Of a DNA stretch of 64,000 nt, positions 43,060 to 53,753 are shown piece after piece. How positions within the stretch are numbered: position 1 is the stretch's first letter; each line of letters begins with the position of its first letter. The notes under the pieces were generated by a model. That model was not told where the DNA came from and ran no database searches. It saw only the letters and a list, made by a program, of their open reading frames with translations. This DNA is from an uncultured Muribaculaceae bacterium. GTDB lineage: Bacteria > Bacteroidota > Bacteroidia > Bacteroidales > Muribaculaceae. The position numbers were made by a program, and so were the translations under genes. The stretch lies in the NCBI GenBank assembly GCA_910587915.1, contig CAJUOB010000001.1, positions 241,623 through 305,622 of the forward strand. The letters run 5' to 3'.

Positions 43060-45537
43060 ATGAGAAAAACAGCGCTTGCACTGGCTGCCGCTGCAGCACT
43101 TTTCACCATGAACGCATCAGCCCAGAAATGGCTGACACCTGAAATCGACCGTCAGGCTCGTGAACTTCTGTCGCAAATGACGACCGAAGAAAAACTCAAT
43201 TACATAAACGGCGAGAACTGGATGTACACCCGGGCCATACCACGTCTCGGCATCAGCGCCATGAAGATGTCCGATGGTCCTCAGGGTTTGGGAACACATG
43301 GCCCGTCGACAGCATATCCGGCAACGATAATGCTCACCGCCACATGGAACGAGGATCTGGCCAAGCGCTACGGCCAGTCGCTCGGACGCGACTCCCGTGC
43401 CCGTGGTGTCGATATTCTCCTCGGCCCGGCTGTGAACATATACCGTGCCCCTATGTGCGGCCGTAATTTCGAGTACATGGGCGAGGACCCCTATCTTGCA
43501 GCCCGTACAGCTGTAGGCTACATCAAGGGTGTGCAGTCGGAAGGTGTCATGGCTACAGTGAAGCATTTCTTCGCCAATAATTCCGACTACGACCGCCACA
43601 ACATAAGCAACGACATGGACGAGCGCACCATGAACGAGATTTATTTCCCGGCGTTCAAGGCTGCTGTGCAGGATGCCGAGACCGGAGCCCTGATGACAAG
43701 CTATAATCTTGTCGATGGTGTCTGGACCACCGAATCGCCATGGCTACTGAAAGATGTGTTGCGCGACAAATGGGGATATCAGGGACTTGTGATGTCCGAC
43801 TGGGGCTCTACCCACCATTGCATCCCCGCTGCCGGCAGTGGCCTTGACCTCGAGATGCCCGGCAACGAGCGCATGAAGCCCGAGGAGATGGCCTACTATC
43901 TCCGCACCGGCCATGTGTCCATGGATCAGATCGACGAAAAGGTGCTCCATATACTCCGTGTGCTCCTGGCATTCGATTGCAAGGAAAGCAAGGGTGCCGA
44001 CAAGAGCATTCCTCTCGATGATCCCGCATCGGTTGCAACCGCGCTCGATGTGGCCCGCGAAGGTATCGTGCTTCTCAAGAACAAGAAAAACATACTGCCG
44101 CTCAACCCTCGTAAATACAAGCGTATTATCGTGGTTGGTAAAAATGCCGAAGGCTATGTGCGCGGCGGCGGCAGCGGCAATGTCAATCCATTCCACTATG
44201 TGAGCAATTACGATGGTCTGAAAGCAGCTTGCGATGCCCGTGGCATTGCTGTGGAGTATGTCGACATGCTCGACTTCATGCCCGACATCATGCGCTCCGG
44301 CAACGGTCTTGCCGACCGTGGTCTCAAGGCCGAGTATTTCCCCAATATGAAATTCGAGGGAGCGCCTGTGGCTACTCTCACCGACAACAAGATACGCCAC
44401 ATATGGGGTGGTGCACCCGATGTGGAAGGTATGCCGGCAGAAAAATATTCCATACGTTGGAGCGGCGTCATTGTCCCCGACGAAACCACGGAATACAAGT
44501 TCACTGTCGGCGGCGACGACGGCTACCGCCTGTTTATAGATGGCGAAAAGGTGGCCGACAGCTGGCACAATGGCAGCTTCCGCTCCGACGATGTGGTGAA
44601 ACTGCTGGAAGCCGGTAAAAACTACGATATCTGTCTTGAGTACTATCAGGATGGTGGCTCGGCCGCCGCTCAGCTCACTTGGGACAAGGTGAACAATACC
44701 GACCGCCGGTTCGAGAAGTATCTCGCCAATGCCGACCTTGTGGTGGCATATATAGGCCATAGCGCCGACTCTGAGGCCGAAGGCGGCGACCGCACATTCG
44801 AACTTCCTGCTGCCGATGCCGCGCTCATGGCTCGCCTTGCCGGTTGCAACAAGCCTGTTGTCGCTGTGGTCAATGCCGGTGGCAGTGTAGAGATGCAGCA
44901 GTGGGAACCCACGGTCAGCGGACTGCTCTGGAGCTGGTATGCCGGTCAGGAAGCCGGAACAGCTGTGGCCGAAGTGCTCTTCGGCGACGTCAACCCTTCG
45001 GGCAAGTTGCCTATGACATTCGAGAAAAAATGGGAGGATAATCCTGCGTACAATAGCTATCACGATCCCGATGGCAACAAGCACGTGGCATATACAGAAG
45101 GTGTATTCACCGGCTATCGTGGCTACGACAAACTTGGCCGCGAGGTACAGTATCCTTTCGGGCATGGCCTGTCGTACACCACTTTCCGCCTTTCCAACAT
45201 GGAGGTGTCGGCTCCTGCCGCCGATGGTACCGTCGAGGTTTCCTGCCGTCTCACCAACACCGGCAAGCGTGCCGGAGCCCAGGTGGTGCAGGCCTATGTC
45301 GGCAAGGATGCTACAGATGCCTCTAAGGTCGAACGCCCTGTAAAGGAGCTTCGTGGCTATAAGAAAGTATATCTCCAGCCCGGTAAAAGCGCCGACGTCA
45401 CCATCACACTTCCGGCCGATGCCTTCAAGTTCTACGATGTCGATACACACGATTTCGAGTTCGACCGTGGTCTCTACAATGTGATGCTTGGTTTCTCTTC
45501 GCGCGATATCAAAGCGACTCGTAACATAAAGTATTGA
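43060..45537 (+). CDS. GH3 beta-glycosidase with PA14 domain
   Basis: An 825-residue enzyme with a signal peptide (LALAAAAALFTMNASAQ). The GH3 barrel carries GVDILLGPAVNIYRAPMCGRNFEYMGEDP, KHFFANN and nucleophile Asp247 in GLVMSDWGSTHH. The alpha/beta sandwich is interrupted by a PA14 domain (LKAEYFPNMKFEG...GDDGYRLFIDGEKV), and a fibronectin-like C-terminus follows. PA14-containing GH3 enzymes are mostly beta-glucosidases; exact specificity (glucose, xylose, GlcNAc) is not readable. ATG 43060 is chosen because the signal peptide follows; the longer reading crosses the promoter. First gene of the rightward operon, 5 bp before the next. Confidence 0.93.
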   Translation: MRKTALALAAAAALFTMNASAQKWLTPEIDRQARELLSQMTTEEKLNYINGENWMYTRAIPRLGISAMKMSDGPQGLGTHGPSTAYPATIMLTATWNEDLAKRYGQSLGRDSRARGVDILLGPAVNIYRAPMCGRNFEYMGEDPYLAARTAVGYIKGVQSEGVMATVKHFFANNSDYDRHNISNDMDERTMNEIYFPAFKAAVQDAETGALMTSYNLVDGVWTTESPWLLKDVLRDKWGYQGLVMSDWGSTHHCIPAAGSGLDLEMPGNERMKPEEMAYYLRTGHVSMDQIDEKVLHILRVLLAFDCKESKGADKSIPLDDPASVATALDVAREGIVLLKNKKNILPLNPRKYKRIIVVGKNAEGYVRGGGSGNVNPFHYVSNYDGLKAACDARGIAVEYVDMLDFMPDIMRSGNGLADRGLKAEYFPNMKFEGAPVATLTDNKIRHIWGGAPDVEGMPAEKYSIRWSGVIVPDETTEYKFTVGGDDGYRLFIDGEKVADSWHNGSFRSDDVVKLLEAGKNYDICLEYYQDGGSAAAQLTWDKVNNTDRRFEKYLANADLVVAYIGHSADSEAEGGDRTFELPAADAALMARLAGCNKPVVAVVNAGGSVEMQQWEPTVSGLLWSWYAGQEAGTAVAEVLFGDVNPSGKLPMTFEKKWEDNPAYNSYHDPDGNKHVAYTEGVFTGYRGYDKLGREVQYPFGHGLSYTTFRLSNMEVSAPAADGTVEVSCRLTNTGKRAGAQVVQAYVGKDATDASKVERPVKELRGYKKVYLQPGKSADVTITLPADAFKFYDVDTHDFEFDRGLYNVMLGFSSRDIKATRNIKY

Positions 45538-45542
45538 TTATA

Positions 45543-47564
45543 ATGAAAAAAATAGTATCCCTCATAACCATTGCGGCAGCCATGACCGCCTGCAACGGCG
45601 GATTCGACGGTGTCTCGGTCGAGACTGTCGACCGTCCGGCTGCTGCCGCCGATACCGGCGTCATGCATCCTCTCGCTCTCGAAAAACTGCCCCTTGGTGC
45701 CATCAAGCCCGAGGGCTGGCTACGCAAGCAGCTCGAATTGCAGCGCGATGGTCTCAACGGACATCTTGCCGAGATCTCTGCATGGCTTGATAAAAGCAAC
45801 AATGCATGGCTCGTTCCCGGAGCGCATAATGGCTGGGAAGAGTCTCCCTACTGGCTGCGTGGCTACAGCCGCCTTGGGTATATTCTTGGCGACAGCGCCA
45901 TGGCAGCCGAGACAAAGGCTTGGATCGAGCCTGTGCTCGCCTCGCAGAGGCCCGACGGTTTCTTCGGCCCTGAGAACATGCACAACGGCCATCCCGAGAT
46001 ATGGGCGCAGATGGTGATGCTCGACTGTATCCAGGGTTACTACGAAGCTACCGGCGACGAGCGTGTGCTGCCTTTCATGCGCCGGTATTTCGAATGGGAG
46101 ATGAACCTGCCCGATGAGGATTTTCTCGAGGATTATTGGGAAAATTGCCGCGGTGGCGACAACATGTGGTCGGTAATATGGTACTATGGCCACACCGGCG
46201 ATGCATCGGTGCTTCCTCTTATCGAAAAGATACACCGCAACAATGCCGACTGCACCAATCCTGCAGCCTTGCCAAACTGGCACAATGTGAATATTGCCCA
46301 ATATTTCCGCGAGCCGGCAGAGGCCAGCCTCGTCATAGGCGATTCCGCGCTGATGGCCGCAACATATAATGTCCACGACATCGTGCGGCGCACTTTTGGT
46401 CAGGTACCCGGTGGCATGTTCGGCGCCGATGAGAACGCGCGTATCGGTTATATCGATCCACGCCAGGGCACCGAGACTTGCGGATTTGCCGAGCAGCTTG
46501 CCTCCGACGGCATCATGCTGTCTATAAATGCCGACCCGCTCTGGGCTGAGAATATGGAAGATGTGGCGTTCAACTCTTTCCCCGCTTCGATGACCGCCGA
46601 TCTCAAGGCTCTTCGCTACATCACGGCACCGAATCATGCCGTAAGTGATTCCGAGAATCATCATCCGGGCATCGACAACCGAGGTCCGTTCCTCAACATG
46701 AATCCTTTCAGCAGCCGCTGCTGCCAGCATAACCATGGTCTCGGATGGCCGGCGTTCACCCAGTCGCTGGCCTACGCCACTCCCGATGGTGGTGTGGCAT
46801 ATGCAGTATATGCTCCCAGCACAGCCACTCTCGAAGTGGCCGGGGGCCATCATGTCACTATCAGCGAGGACACTCGCTATCCTTTCTCCGACACTCTCCG
46901 CTTCGAGATAAGCACCCCCGAGGCTGCCACCTTCCCCATATATTTCCGCATCCCGTCGTGGACACACAGCGCCACAGTTGCGGTCGATGGCAATACCCTC
47001 GCATATCAGCCTGAACCGGGCAAGTACATGAAGCTCGAGCGAGAATGGACCGACGGCTCGAAGATAGAGCTTATTTTCCCCATGGAGCTCAGTGTGCGCC
47101 GATGGGCTGTGAATCAGAACAGTGCGTCGGTAGACTATGGTCCGCTCACCCTGTCGCTCAAAATCGATGAGCGCTATGAGAAAGTCGACTCCAAGGCAAA
47201 GGCTATCGGCGACTCGCACTGGATAGAAGGTGCCGATACCGAGAAGTGGCCTACATATGAGATATATGCCGATTCTCCATGGAACTATGCCCTTGTGCTC
47301 CCCGACGACAATTCCACAGCCGGTTTTGAGGTCGTGCACATGCCATGGCCGGCCGACAACCAGCCTTTCGCGCTTGCCGGTGTGCCGCTTCAGGTAAAGG
47401 CAAAAGGCCGTCTGGTGCCGTCGTGGGGCATCGATAGCACCGGTCTCACAGGCGTGCTGCCTTCGCCACGTGCTGCCCGTTCCGAGCAGGTCGACGACAT
47501 CATTCTCGTGCCTATGGGCGCCGCCCGTCTACGTATTTCCGCATTCCCAACCTCCAATAAATAG
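45543..47564 (+). CDS. GH127-like (DUF1680) putative beta-L-arabinofuranosidase lipoprotein
   Basis: A 673-residue protein with a lipoprotein signal (IAAAMTAC). The helical-barrel part begins LPLGAIKPEGWLRKQLELQRDGLNG; it includes FSSRCCQHNHGLGWPAF with the paired Cys expected near the metal/nucleophile site, followed by beta domains (FPIYFRIPSWTHSATVAVDGN). This is the DUF1680/GH127-GH146 layout, a family of cysteine-nucleophile beta-L-arabinofuranosidases, though many members are uncharacterised. Start ATG 45543 gives the lipoprotein signal. It is 5 bp after GH3 and 3 bp before GH97. Confidence 0.75.
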   Translation: MKKIVSLITIAAAMTACNGGFDGVSVETVDRPAAAADTGVMHPLALEKLPLGAIKPEGWLRKQLELQRDGLNGHLAEISAWLDKSNNAWLVPGAHNGWEESPYWLRGYSRLGYILGDSAMAAETKAWIEPVLASQRPDGFFGPENMHNGHPEIWAQMVMLDCIQGYYEATGDERVLPFMRRYFEWEMNLPDEDFLEDYWENCRGGDNMWSVIWYYGHTGDASVLPLIEKIHRNNADCTNPAALPNWHNVNIAQYFREPAEASLVIGDSALMAATYNVHDIVRRTFGQVPGGMFGADENARIGYIDPRQGTETCGFAEQLASDGIMLSINADPLWAENMEDVAFNSFPASMTADLKALRYITAPNHAVSDSENHHPGIDNRGPFLNMNPFSSRCCQHNHGLGWPAFTQSLAYATPDGGVAYAVYAPSTATLEVAGGHHVTISEDTRYPFSDTLRFEISTPEAATFPIYFRIPSWTHSATVAVDGNTLAYQPEPGKYMKLEREWTDGSKIELIFPMELSVRRWAVNQNSASVDYGPLTLSLKIDERYEKVDSKAKAIGDSHWIEGADTEKWPTYEIYADSPWNYALVLPDDNSTAGFEVVHMPWPADNQPFALAGVPLQVKAKGRLVPSWGIDSTGLTGVLPSPRAARSEQVDDIILVPMGAARLRISAFPTSNK

Positions 47565-47567
47565 CAC

Positions 47568-49523
47568 ATGAACAAAATTGCAGCAATTGCCATTATCGCC
47601 AATCTTGCACTTGGTGCATCTGCCAAGGACTATACACTCAAATCGCCTGCAGGCAACATCGGTGTCACCGTGTCGGTCGACGATTCGATACACTACAGTG
47701 TGGCCCGCGACGGTAAGGTGGTCGTGACCGGTGTCGGTGTCGGTCTAAATACCGCCGACAAAACTCTCGGCGAGAAGCCGTCGGTGAAAAAAGCACGTCG
47801 CACCAGCACCGACCGTACTATCGTGCCGGCCGTGCCATTCAAGCACTCGTCGGTCGCCGACAAATACAATCAGCTCACACTCGATTTCAAGGGTGGATAT
47901 GGACTCGAGATACGAGCCTACGACGATGGCGTGGCACATCGTATGGTGACTTCACTGCCGTCCGACTCTGTGAAGGTGGCATATGAGAAATTCAATGTAA
48001 CCCTCGCCCCCGGCAACAAGGCACACCTGCAGATGCCCGGTGGCTTCAAGACTTCTTACGAGGAACCGTATACCCATAAAAACCTTGCCGAATGGACCGT
48101 TGCCGACCGCATGGCCACTCTGCCCGCTCTTTTTGAAGTGGGTGACGATGTGAATGTGCTCGTGTCGGAATGCGATGTCGAGGACTATCCCCACATGTTC
48201 ATCAAGGGAGACGGCAAGGGTGGATTCTCTGCCACGTACCCCAAAGTGCCTCTGCGCTTCGGTCCCGACGGCGACCGTAGTGTCAAGATCCTCGAGGAGT
48301 CGCCCTACATAGCACATACAGTGGGAAAACGCGCATATCCTTGGCGATTCATGGCCGTTGGCCCGGCTTCGACCATATTGGAGCAGACATTCACCACACG
48401 CTTGGCGCAGCCTCAGGCTTTCGACGATACATCGTGGATCAAGCCCGGTTTTGTTAGCTGGGAATGGTGGAATGGTGCAATCCCCTACGGTCCCGATGTC
48501 GATTTTGAGTCGGGTTGCAACCTCGAAACCTACAAGTATTTCATCGATTTCGCAGCCAAGTACGGCCTTGAATACATTCTCATGGACGAGGGTTGGGCCA
48601 AGAGTACTCTCGACCCCTATACCCCCAATCCCGACGTCGACCTTATGGAGATAATCCGCTATGGTAAGGAGAAAGGCGTCGGGGTGTTCCTGTGGCTCAC
48701 ATGGCTTGTTACCGAGAACAATTTCGACCTCTTCAAGCAGTTCAAGGACTGGGGCGTGGCAGGTGTGAAAATCGACTTTATGGACCGCAGCGACCAGTGG
48801 ATGGTCGACTTCTACGAGCGAGTGTGCCGTGAAGCTGCCAAGAATGGTCTGATGGTCGACATGCACGGCTCCTTCAAGCCCGCCGGACTCGAGCACAAAT
48901 ACCCCAATCTCCTTTCCTACGAAGGTGTGCGCGGCATGGAGCAGATGGGTGGATGCCGTCCTGAGAACTCGATATGGCTGCCGTTCATGCGCAATGCCGT
49001 CGGCCCTATGGACTATACTCCCGGTGCGATGTTCTCCACACAGCCCGAGTGCTACGCTTCGCAGCGACCCAACTCGGCGTCTATCGGTACCCGTGCATAT
49101 CAGACCGCTCTCTTCGTCATTTTCGAGAGCGGAATCCAGATGCTTGCCGATAACCCCACCCTCTACATGCGCAACGACGACTGCACAAGCTTCCTTGCAT
49201 CCATCCCCCAGACATGGGACGAGACCCGTCTGCTCGATGCCAAGCTTGGCGAATATATGGTTGTGGCCAAGCGCAAGGGCGACAAATGGTATGTAGGAGC
49301 TATCCGTGCCGATGGTGCCAAGTGGCAGAATCTCGATGTCGACCTCAGCTTCCTCGCTCCCGGTGCGGAATACACCGCCACATGGATTGAGGATGGCGTC
49401 AACGCTCCCCGCCAGGCCATGGACTACCGTCTCAAGAGTGGTAAAATGTCGGCCGGCGACATTTTCAAGGCAAATCTATCGCGTAACGGCGGCCTCGCCC
49501 TTATTCTTGAGCCTGCGAAATGA
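47568..49523 (+). CDS. GH97 glycosidase, probably retaining alpha-galactosidase type
   Basis: A 651-residue enzyme with a signal peptide (IAIIANLALGASA). It has the GH97 N-terminal beta-sandwich, a barrel with PGFVSWEWWNGAIPYG, YILMDEGWA, and GVAGVKIDFMDRSDQ, where the Asp in KIDF matches the nucleophile position of retaining GH97 alpha-galactosidases (inverting SusB-type enzymes lack it). MVDMHGSFKPAG follows. Calcium-dependent exo-acting enzymes of the periplasm. The specificity call rests on one motif. Its stop overlaps the next start (ATGA). Confidence 0.88.
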   Translation: MNKIAAIAIIANLALGASAKDYTLKSPAGNIGVTVSVDDSIHYSVARDGKVVVTGVGVGLNTADKTLGEKPSVKKARRTSTDRTIVPAVPFKHSSVADKYNQLTLDFKGGYGLEIRAYDDGVAHRMVTSLPSDSVKVAYEKFNVTLAPGNKAHLQMPGGFKTSYEEPYTHKNLAEWTVADRMATLPALFEVGDDVNVLVSECDVEDYPHMFIKGDGKGGFSATYPKVPLRFGPDGDRSVKILEESPYIAHTVGKRAYPWRFMAVGPASTILEQTFTTRLAQPQAFDDTSWIKPGFVSWEWWNGAIPYGPDVDFESGCNLETYKYFIDFAAKYGLEYILMDEGWAKSTLDPYTPNPDVDLMEIIRYGKEKGVGVFLWLTWLVTENNFDLFKQFKDWGVAGVKIDFMDRSDQWMVDFYERVCREAAKNGLMVDMHGSFKPAGLEHKYPNLLSYEGVRGMEQMGGCRPENSIWLPFMRNAVGPMDYTPGAMFSTQPECYASQRPNSASIGTRAYQTALFVIFESGIQMLADNPTLYMRNDDCTSFLASIPQTWDETRLLDAKLGEYMVVAKRKGDKWYVGAIRADGAKWQNLDVDLSFLAPGAEYTATWIEDGVNAPRQAMDYRLKSGKMSAGDIFKANLSRNGGLALILEPAK

Positions 49524-50521
49524 TCAATCCGCTATATAATCCCGCTCCCGGTCGCTACGACGGTTCCATGAAGTACCGTCGTTGCGGCCGCAGCGGCATT
49601 CTCCTGCCCGAGATATCTCTCGGCCTCTGGCACAATTTCGGCGATGTGAATCCACTGGCCAATTCCATGGCCATAGCCCACTACGCCTTCGACCACGGCA
49701 TCACTCACTTCGACCTTGCCAACAACTATGGTCCATCCTATGGCTCGGCCGAGGAAACCTTCGGTGCAATAATGCGCAAGTCGTTCGCGCCGTACCGCGA
49801 CGAACTGTTCATCGCCACCAAGGCCGGCTACGACATGTGGCCGGGCCCCTACGGCAACTGGGGCTCGCGCAAATACCTCATGGCAAGCCTCGACCAGAGT
49901 CTGCGTCGCATGAACCTCGACTATGTCGACCTATTCTACAGCCACCGCTACGATCCGGCCACACCTCTGGAGGAAACTCTGCAGGCTCTCGTCGATATCG
50001 TGCGTCGGGGGAAGGCGCTCTATGTGGGTATCTCGCGCTGGCCGGCCGAGGCGGCTGCCACCGCCTACAGCTACCTCGCCGCACGCGATGTGCCCTGCCT
50101 CATCTATCAGGGCCGCTATAATATCTTCGACCGCGCACCCGAAACCGACGGGACTCTAGCTCAGGCTGCCGCCGAAGGCGCCGGCTATATCTGTTTCTCG
50201 CCATTGGCGCAGGGATTGCTCACCGACCGCTATCTTGGTGGTATTCCCGCCGATTCGCGCATAGCGCACGGCGGACATCTCAAGAAAGAAGCCCTCACGC
50301 CGGCCACTCTTTCACGCATAGCCGCGCTCAACGACCTTGCCGGTCGCCGTGGTCAGACTCTGGCGCAGATGGCCCTCTCGTGGGTACTGCGCGACAATGC
50401 CGTTACATCGGTGCTGGTCGGTGCAAGCAGCACGCAGCAGCTTGCCGACAGTCTGCGGGCGCTCGAGGCTACTCCTTTCACCAACGATGAACTCAAAGAA
50501 ATCGACGATATATGCAAATGA
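49520..50521 (+). CDS. Aldo/keto reductase (Gpr/YghZ-like)
   Basis: A 333-residue cytosolic oxidoreductase. It has the AKR tetrad region FDLANNYGPSYGSAEETFG (Asp, Tyr), KAGYDMWPGPYGNWGSRKYL, the conserved VDLFYSHRYDP (His) and NADPH-binding VLVGASSTQQL. It resembles YghZ/L-glyceraldehyde-3-phosphate reductase-like proteins. It is the only non-secreted enzyme in the PUL, so it may reduce a released sugar or its breakdown product; that is inference. Translationally coupled on both sides (ATGA with GH97 and with GH2). Confidence 0.88.
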   Translation: MINPLYNPAPGRYDGSMKYRRCGRSGILLPEISLGLWHNFGDVNPLANSMAIAHYAFDHGITHFDLANNYGPSYGSAEETFGAIMRKSFAPYRDELFIATKAGYDMWPGPYGNWGSRKYLMASLDQSLRRMNLDYVDLFYSHRYDPATPLEETLQALVDIVRRGKALYVGISRWPAEAAATAYSYLAARDVPCLIYQGRYNIFDRAPETDGTLAQAAAEGAGYICFSPLAQGLLTDRYLGGIPADSRIAHGGHLKKEALTPATLSRIAALNDLAGRRGQTLAQMALSWVLRDNAVTSVLVGASSTQQLADSLRALEATPFTNDELKEIDDICK

Positions 50522-53500
50522 AAAAAAGCACATTCGCCATAATTCTGGCATCCATGGCATGCGCTGCCAACGCTGCCGATACCTTCAATCAGGCGTGGAT
50601 TGCCGACCAGGCTGTCACTCAGGTCAATAAAGAGCGTGGCCATGCCACATTCATGCCATATGCCGATAAGGCATCGCTCATGGCCGACAGCCGTTTCGAC
50701 ACTCCTTGGGAAGACCCGCAGAACGCTAATTTCGTTGATCTCAACGGTACCTGGAAGTTCCGCTTCGTGCCGGGTACTCCGGAAGGTCCGGGAAAGGCTG
50801 ACTTCGAAGCTGCCGACCTCGACGACTCCGCGTGGGACGACATCCGTGTTCCCATGAGCTGGGAGATGACTGGTAAATACAATAAACCGACCTATAACAA
50901 TACATTCTATCCCTTCCACAACACTCCCCCCGCAGCCATGCAGGGATGGGTAGAGCACGGCATCACTGAGCATAATGCCATCGGGTTCTACCGTCGCGAC
51001 TTCGTTCTGCCCGAGGGTTGGACCGACCGCAACGTATTCATCCATTTCGATGGTGTCTACAGCTGTTGCGCTGTGTGGGTCAACGGTAAATTTGCAGGAT
51101 ATTCGCAGGGTGCCAACAATGTGGCCGAATTCGACATTTCCCGTCTGGCGATGCCTGGCACAAATCAGCTCTCTGTGAAGGTCTACCGCTGGTGCGACGG
51201 CTCATACCTCGAGGGTCAGGACATGTGGCGCCTCAGCGGCATCCATCGCGACGTCTATCTCTATTCTACCCCCAAGGCCTATGTCCGCGATCACTATATT
51301 ACTGTAGCCGACCAGAGTGCCGACGGTACCGCCGGAACTCTCGATGTGGCCGTAGAGATGTCGAATCGCAGCGGAAAGAAAGCCAACAAAACAGTGAAGG
51401 TGGAACTCTACGATGCCGACCGCAAGCTCGTGGCCGAAGCCTCGCAGCAGATAAAATTCGGCAAGGAAGGCAAGACCGTCCACATATCCACTCCCGCGCT
51501 CACCGGCCTCAAGGCATGGAATGCCGAGAATCCCTATCTATATAGTGTGGTTGTTCGCCAGTTCGACGGCAAGAAGGAAGAGATGGCATTCGCCACCAAA
51601 TACGGTTTCCGCAACATTGCACTTGTCGACTCTGCCGACCATCACTACTACACCATCAACGGCAAGCGTATATTCTTCAAAGGCGCCGACATCCACGACG
51701 CCCATCCTCTCTATGGCCGCTATGTCGACAATGCCACCATGCTCGCCGATATCCGCCTCATGAAGCAGGCCAATCTCAATACTGTCCGCACCAGCCACTA
51801 TCCGCGCCATGCCAAGATGAACGCCATGATGGATGCTTACGGACTCTATGTGATGGATGAGGCCGACCTCGAGTGCCACGGCAACCAGACCCTGACACGC
51901 AACCCCGACTGGACTGCTGCCTTCGTCGACCGCGAGGAGCGCATGGTGCTCCGCGACCGCAACCATCCGTGTGTCGTATTCTGGTCGCTCGGAAACGAAA
52001 ATGACTCAGGCGACAATATGACAGCGTGCTACAACGCCGTCCGTGCGCTCGACAGCCGATTCATACACTGCCACGGCGACAAGGCCTCCGACATGTACTC
52101 CGAAATGTATACCAGCGTCGACGGTGTGCGCCGTCTCATGGGCGGAGCTTCCGACGGACGTCCGTTCTTCATCTGCGAGTATGCCCATGCCATGGGACAG
52201 GCCGTAGGCAATCTCACCGACTACTGGAAGCTGATCGAAAGCAGCACCGGTATTGTCGGCGCATGTATATGGGACTGGGTCGACCAGGCTATCTGCGACC
52301 CCGCTGCCATCGCTGCAGGCAAAGTTACCGATGCAAACGGCTTCCACGCCTGGACAGGTGGATACGACTACGACCCGTGGTTCGACAATCATGCCAACAA
52401 CGACAAGGCATTCCAAGGCAACTTCCTCAACAACGGCATAATCACCCCCGACCGCCGCTGGACCGCCAAGCTCGCCGAAGTAAAGAAGGTGTATCAGCAT
52501 GTCGACTTCAAAAACTACATGAATGGCAAAGTGACCGTGGTCAATAAATATCCCTTCAACGACCTCGCCGACATGTTCTATCTCCGTGGCACCGTGCTCC
52601 GCGATGGTATGCCCGTCGAGGAATTCACCACCGATATTGCCGTGGCACCACTCGACAGTGCCCGCATATCCCTTCCGGTGAAGACCGCCGCCGGCGCCGA
52701 TGCCGAGTATTCTATTATCCTCGGAATGTGCCTCAAGGAAGCCACTCCCTGGGCCGACAAGGACTACATGCTTGCCGACGAGCAGTTTATGCTCACATCG
52801 CCCGGCAAGCTCCCAGTGGTGAAGGCTCCGGGCAAGGTCAAGGTAGCCGGAAGCAAGGTTACCGGCGATAATTTCGAGATCGAATTCGACGCCAACGGCG
52901 CTCTTTGCAGCTACATCTATGCCGGGCGGCAGCTCATTGCCCGCGCTCCCGAGTATAGCGACTTCCGCCGCATCGACAACGATAGCGAAGGCAAGCAGTT
53001 CGATGAGAATGTGAACCACGGTGGCGATATGAAGTACGACTACGCTGCGACCGGTATCGACGCTCACGCCGTTGTCAAGCCCCTCACCGGCTATGGCTCT
53101 ACCGCAGGCCTCGAAATGGCTGCAACCGGCTCCAAAACAGCCTACAAGGTGGCGTACACCGTCTATGCCGACGGTTCTCTCGACATGAAGGTGACTTTCG
53201 ACCCGCAGCGTCGCGGTCTGCGACGTCTCGGTCTGGGACTGGCATTTGCTCCGGGCTTCGAGGAAGTGGAGTACTACGCCAAAGGTCCGTGGACAAACTA
53301 CAAGGACCGCCAGACCGGATCCTATGTGCGCAACTACACCACAACCATTCGCGACATGGTCGACGAGAACATCCATCCGCAGACCTATGGCGACCGTCAG
53401 GGTCTGCGCCGCCTTGTGCTTAAGGATAAAGAGGGTAGGGTAGACCTTGCGGTACTCGCCGAGGGCGACGTTGCCTTCTCCCTGTCGCACTACGATGAGC

Positions 53501-53727
53501 TCGCATGGAATCATGTGACGCACTACAACCGTCTGCACTGGTCCGATCTCACCGAGCACCCCGAGACATTCGCCCACTTCGACTACTGGCAGCGTGGTAT
53601 AGGCAACAACAGCTGTTTCTCCGACTGCTGCCTGCCGCACTACGAGACTCCCTATCCCGGAAACTGGCAGGGTGCCGCCGAGCTTGGCTACACGCTTCGC
53701 TTCCGTCCTGTCGCATCAGCTGAATAA
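50518..53727 (+). CDS. GH2 beta-galactosidase (LacZ-like)
   Basis: A 1069-residue enzyme with a signal peptide (TFAIILASMACAANA). Domains: jelly-roll sugar-binding (VDLNGTWKFRFVP...WVNGKFAGYSQG), an Ig-like domain, and a TIM barrel with acid/base Glu494 in WSLGNEND and nucleophile Glu554 in FICEYAHAMGQAVGN. A further beta domain and a C-terminal Bgal_small_N domain (from GDNFEIEFDANGALCSY) follow. This five-domain layout is typical of beta-galactosidases. ATG 50518 overlaps the previous stop; the ATG two codons earlier is possible but lies inside the reductase gene. Confidence 0.93.
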   Translation: MKKSTFAIILASMACAANAADTFNQAWIADQAVTQVNKERGHATFMPYADKASLMADSRFDTPWEDPQNANFVDLNGTWKFRFVPGTPEGPGKADFEAADLDDSAWDDIRVPMSWEMTGKYNKPTYNNTFYPFHNTPPAAMQGWVEHGITEHNAIGFYRRDFVLPEGWTDRNVFIHFDGVYSCCAVWVNGKFAGYSQGANNVAEFDISRLAMPGTNQLSVKVYRWCDGSYLEGQDMWRLSGIHRDVYLYSTPKAYVRDHYITVADQSADGTAGTLDVAVEMSNRSGKKANKTVKVELYDADRKLVAEASQQIKFGKEGKTVHISTPALTGLKAWNAENPYLYSVVVRQFDGKKEEMAFATKYGFRNIALVDSADHHYYTINGKRIFFKGADIHDAHPLYGRYVDNATMLADIRLMKQANLNTVRTSHYPRHAKMNAMMDAYGLYVMDEADLECHGNQTLTRNPDWTAAFVDREERMVLRDRNHPCVVFWSLGNENDSGDNMTACYNAVRALDSRFIHCHGDKASDMYSEMYTSVDGVRRLMGGASDGRPFFICEYAHAMGQAVGNLTDYWKLIESSTGIVGACIWDWVDQAICDPAAIAAGKVTDANGFHAWTGGYDYDPWFDNHANNDKAFQGNFLNNGIITPDRRWTAKLAEVKKVYQHVDFKNYMNGKVTVVNKYPFNDLADMFYLRGTVLRDGMPVEEFTTDIAVAPLDSARISLPVKTAAGADAEYSIILGMCLKEATPWADKDYMLADEQFMLTSPGKLPVVKAPGKVKVAGSKVTGDNFEIEFDANGALCSYIYAGRQLIARAPEYSDFRRIDNDSEGKQFDENVNHGGDMKYDYAATGIDAHAVVKPLTGYGSTAGLEMAATGSKTAYKVAYTVYADGSLDMKVTFDPQRRGLRRLGLGLAFAPGFEEVEYYAKGPWTNYKDRQTGSYVRNYTTTIRDMVDENIHPQTYGDRQGLRRLVLKDKEGRVDLAVLAEGDVAFSLSHYDELAWNHVTHYNRLHWSDLTEHPETFAHFDYWQRGIGNNSCFSDCCLPHYETPYPGNWQGAAELGYTLRFRPVASAE

Positions 53728-53753
53728 CACTTATTTCCAATCATATATCTCAC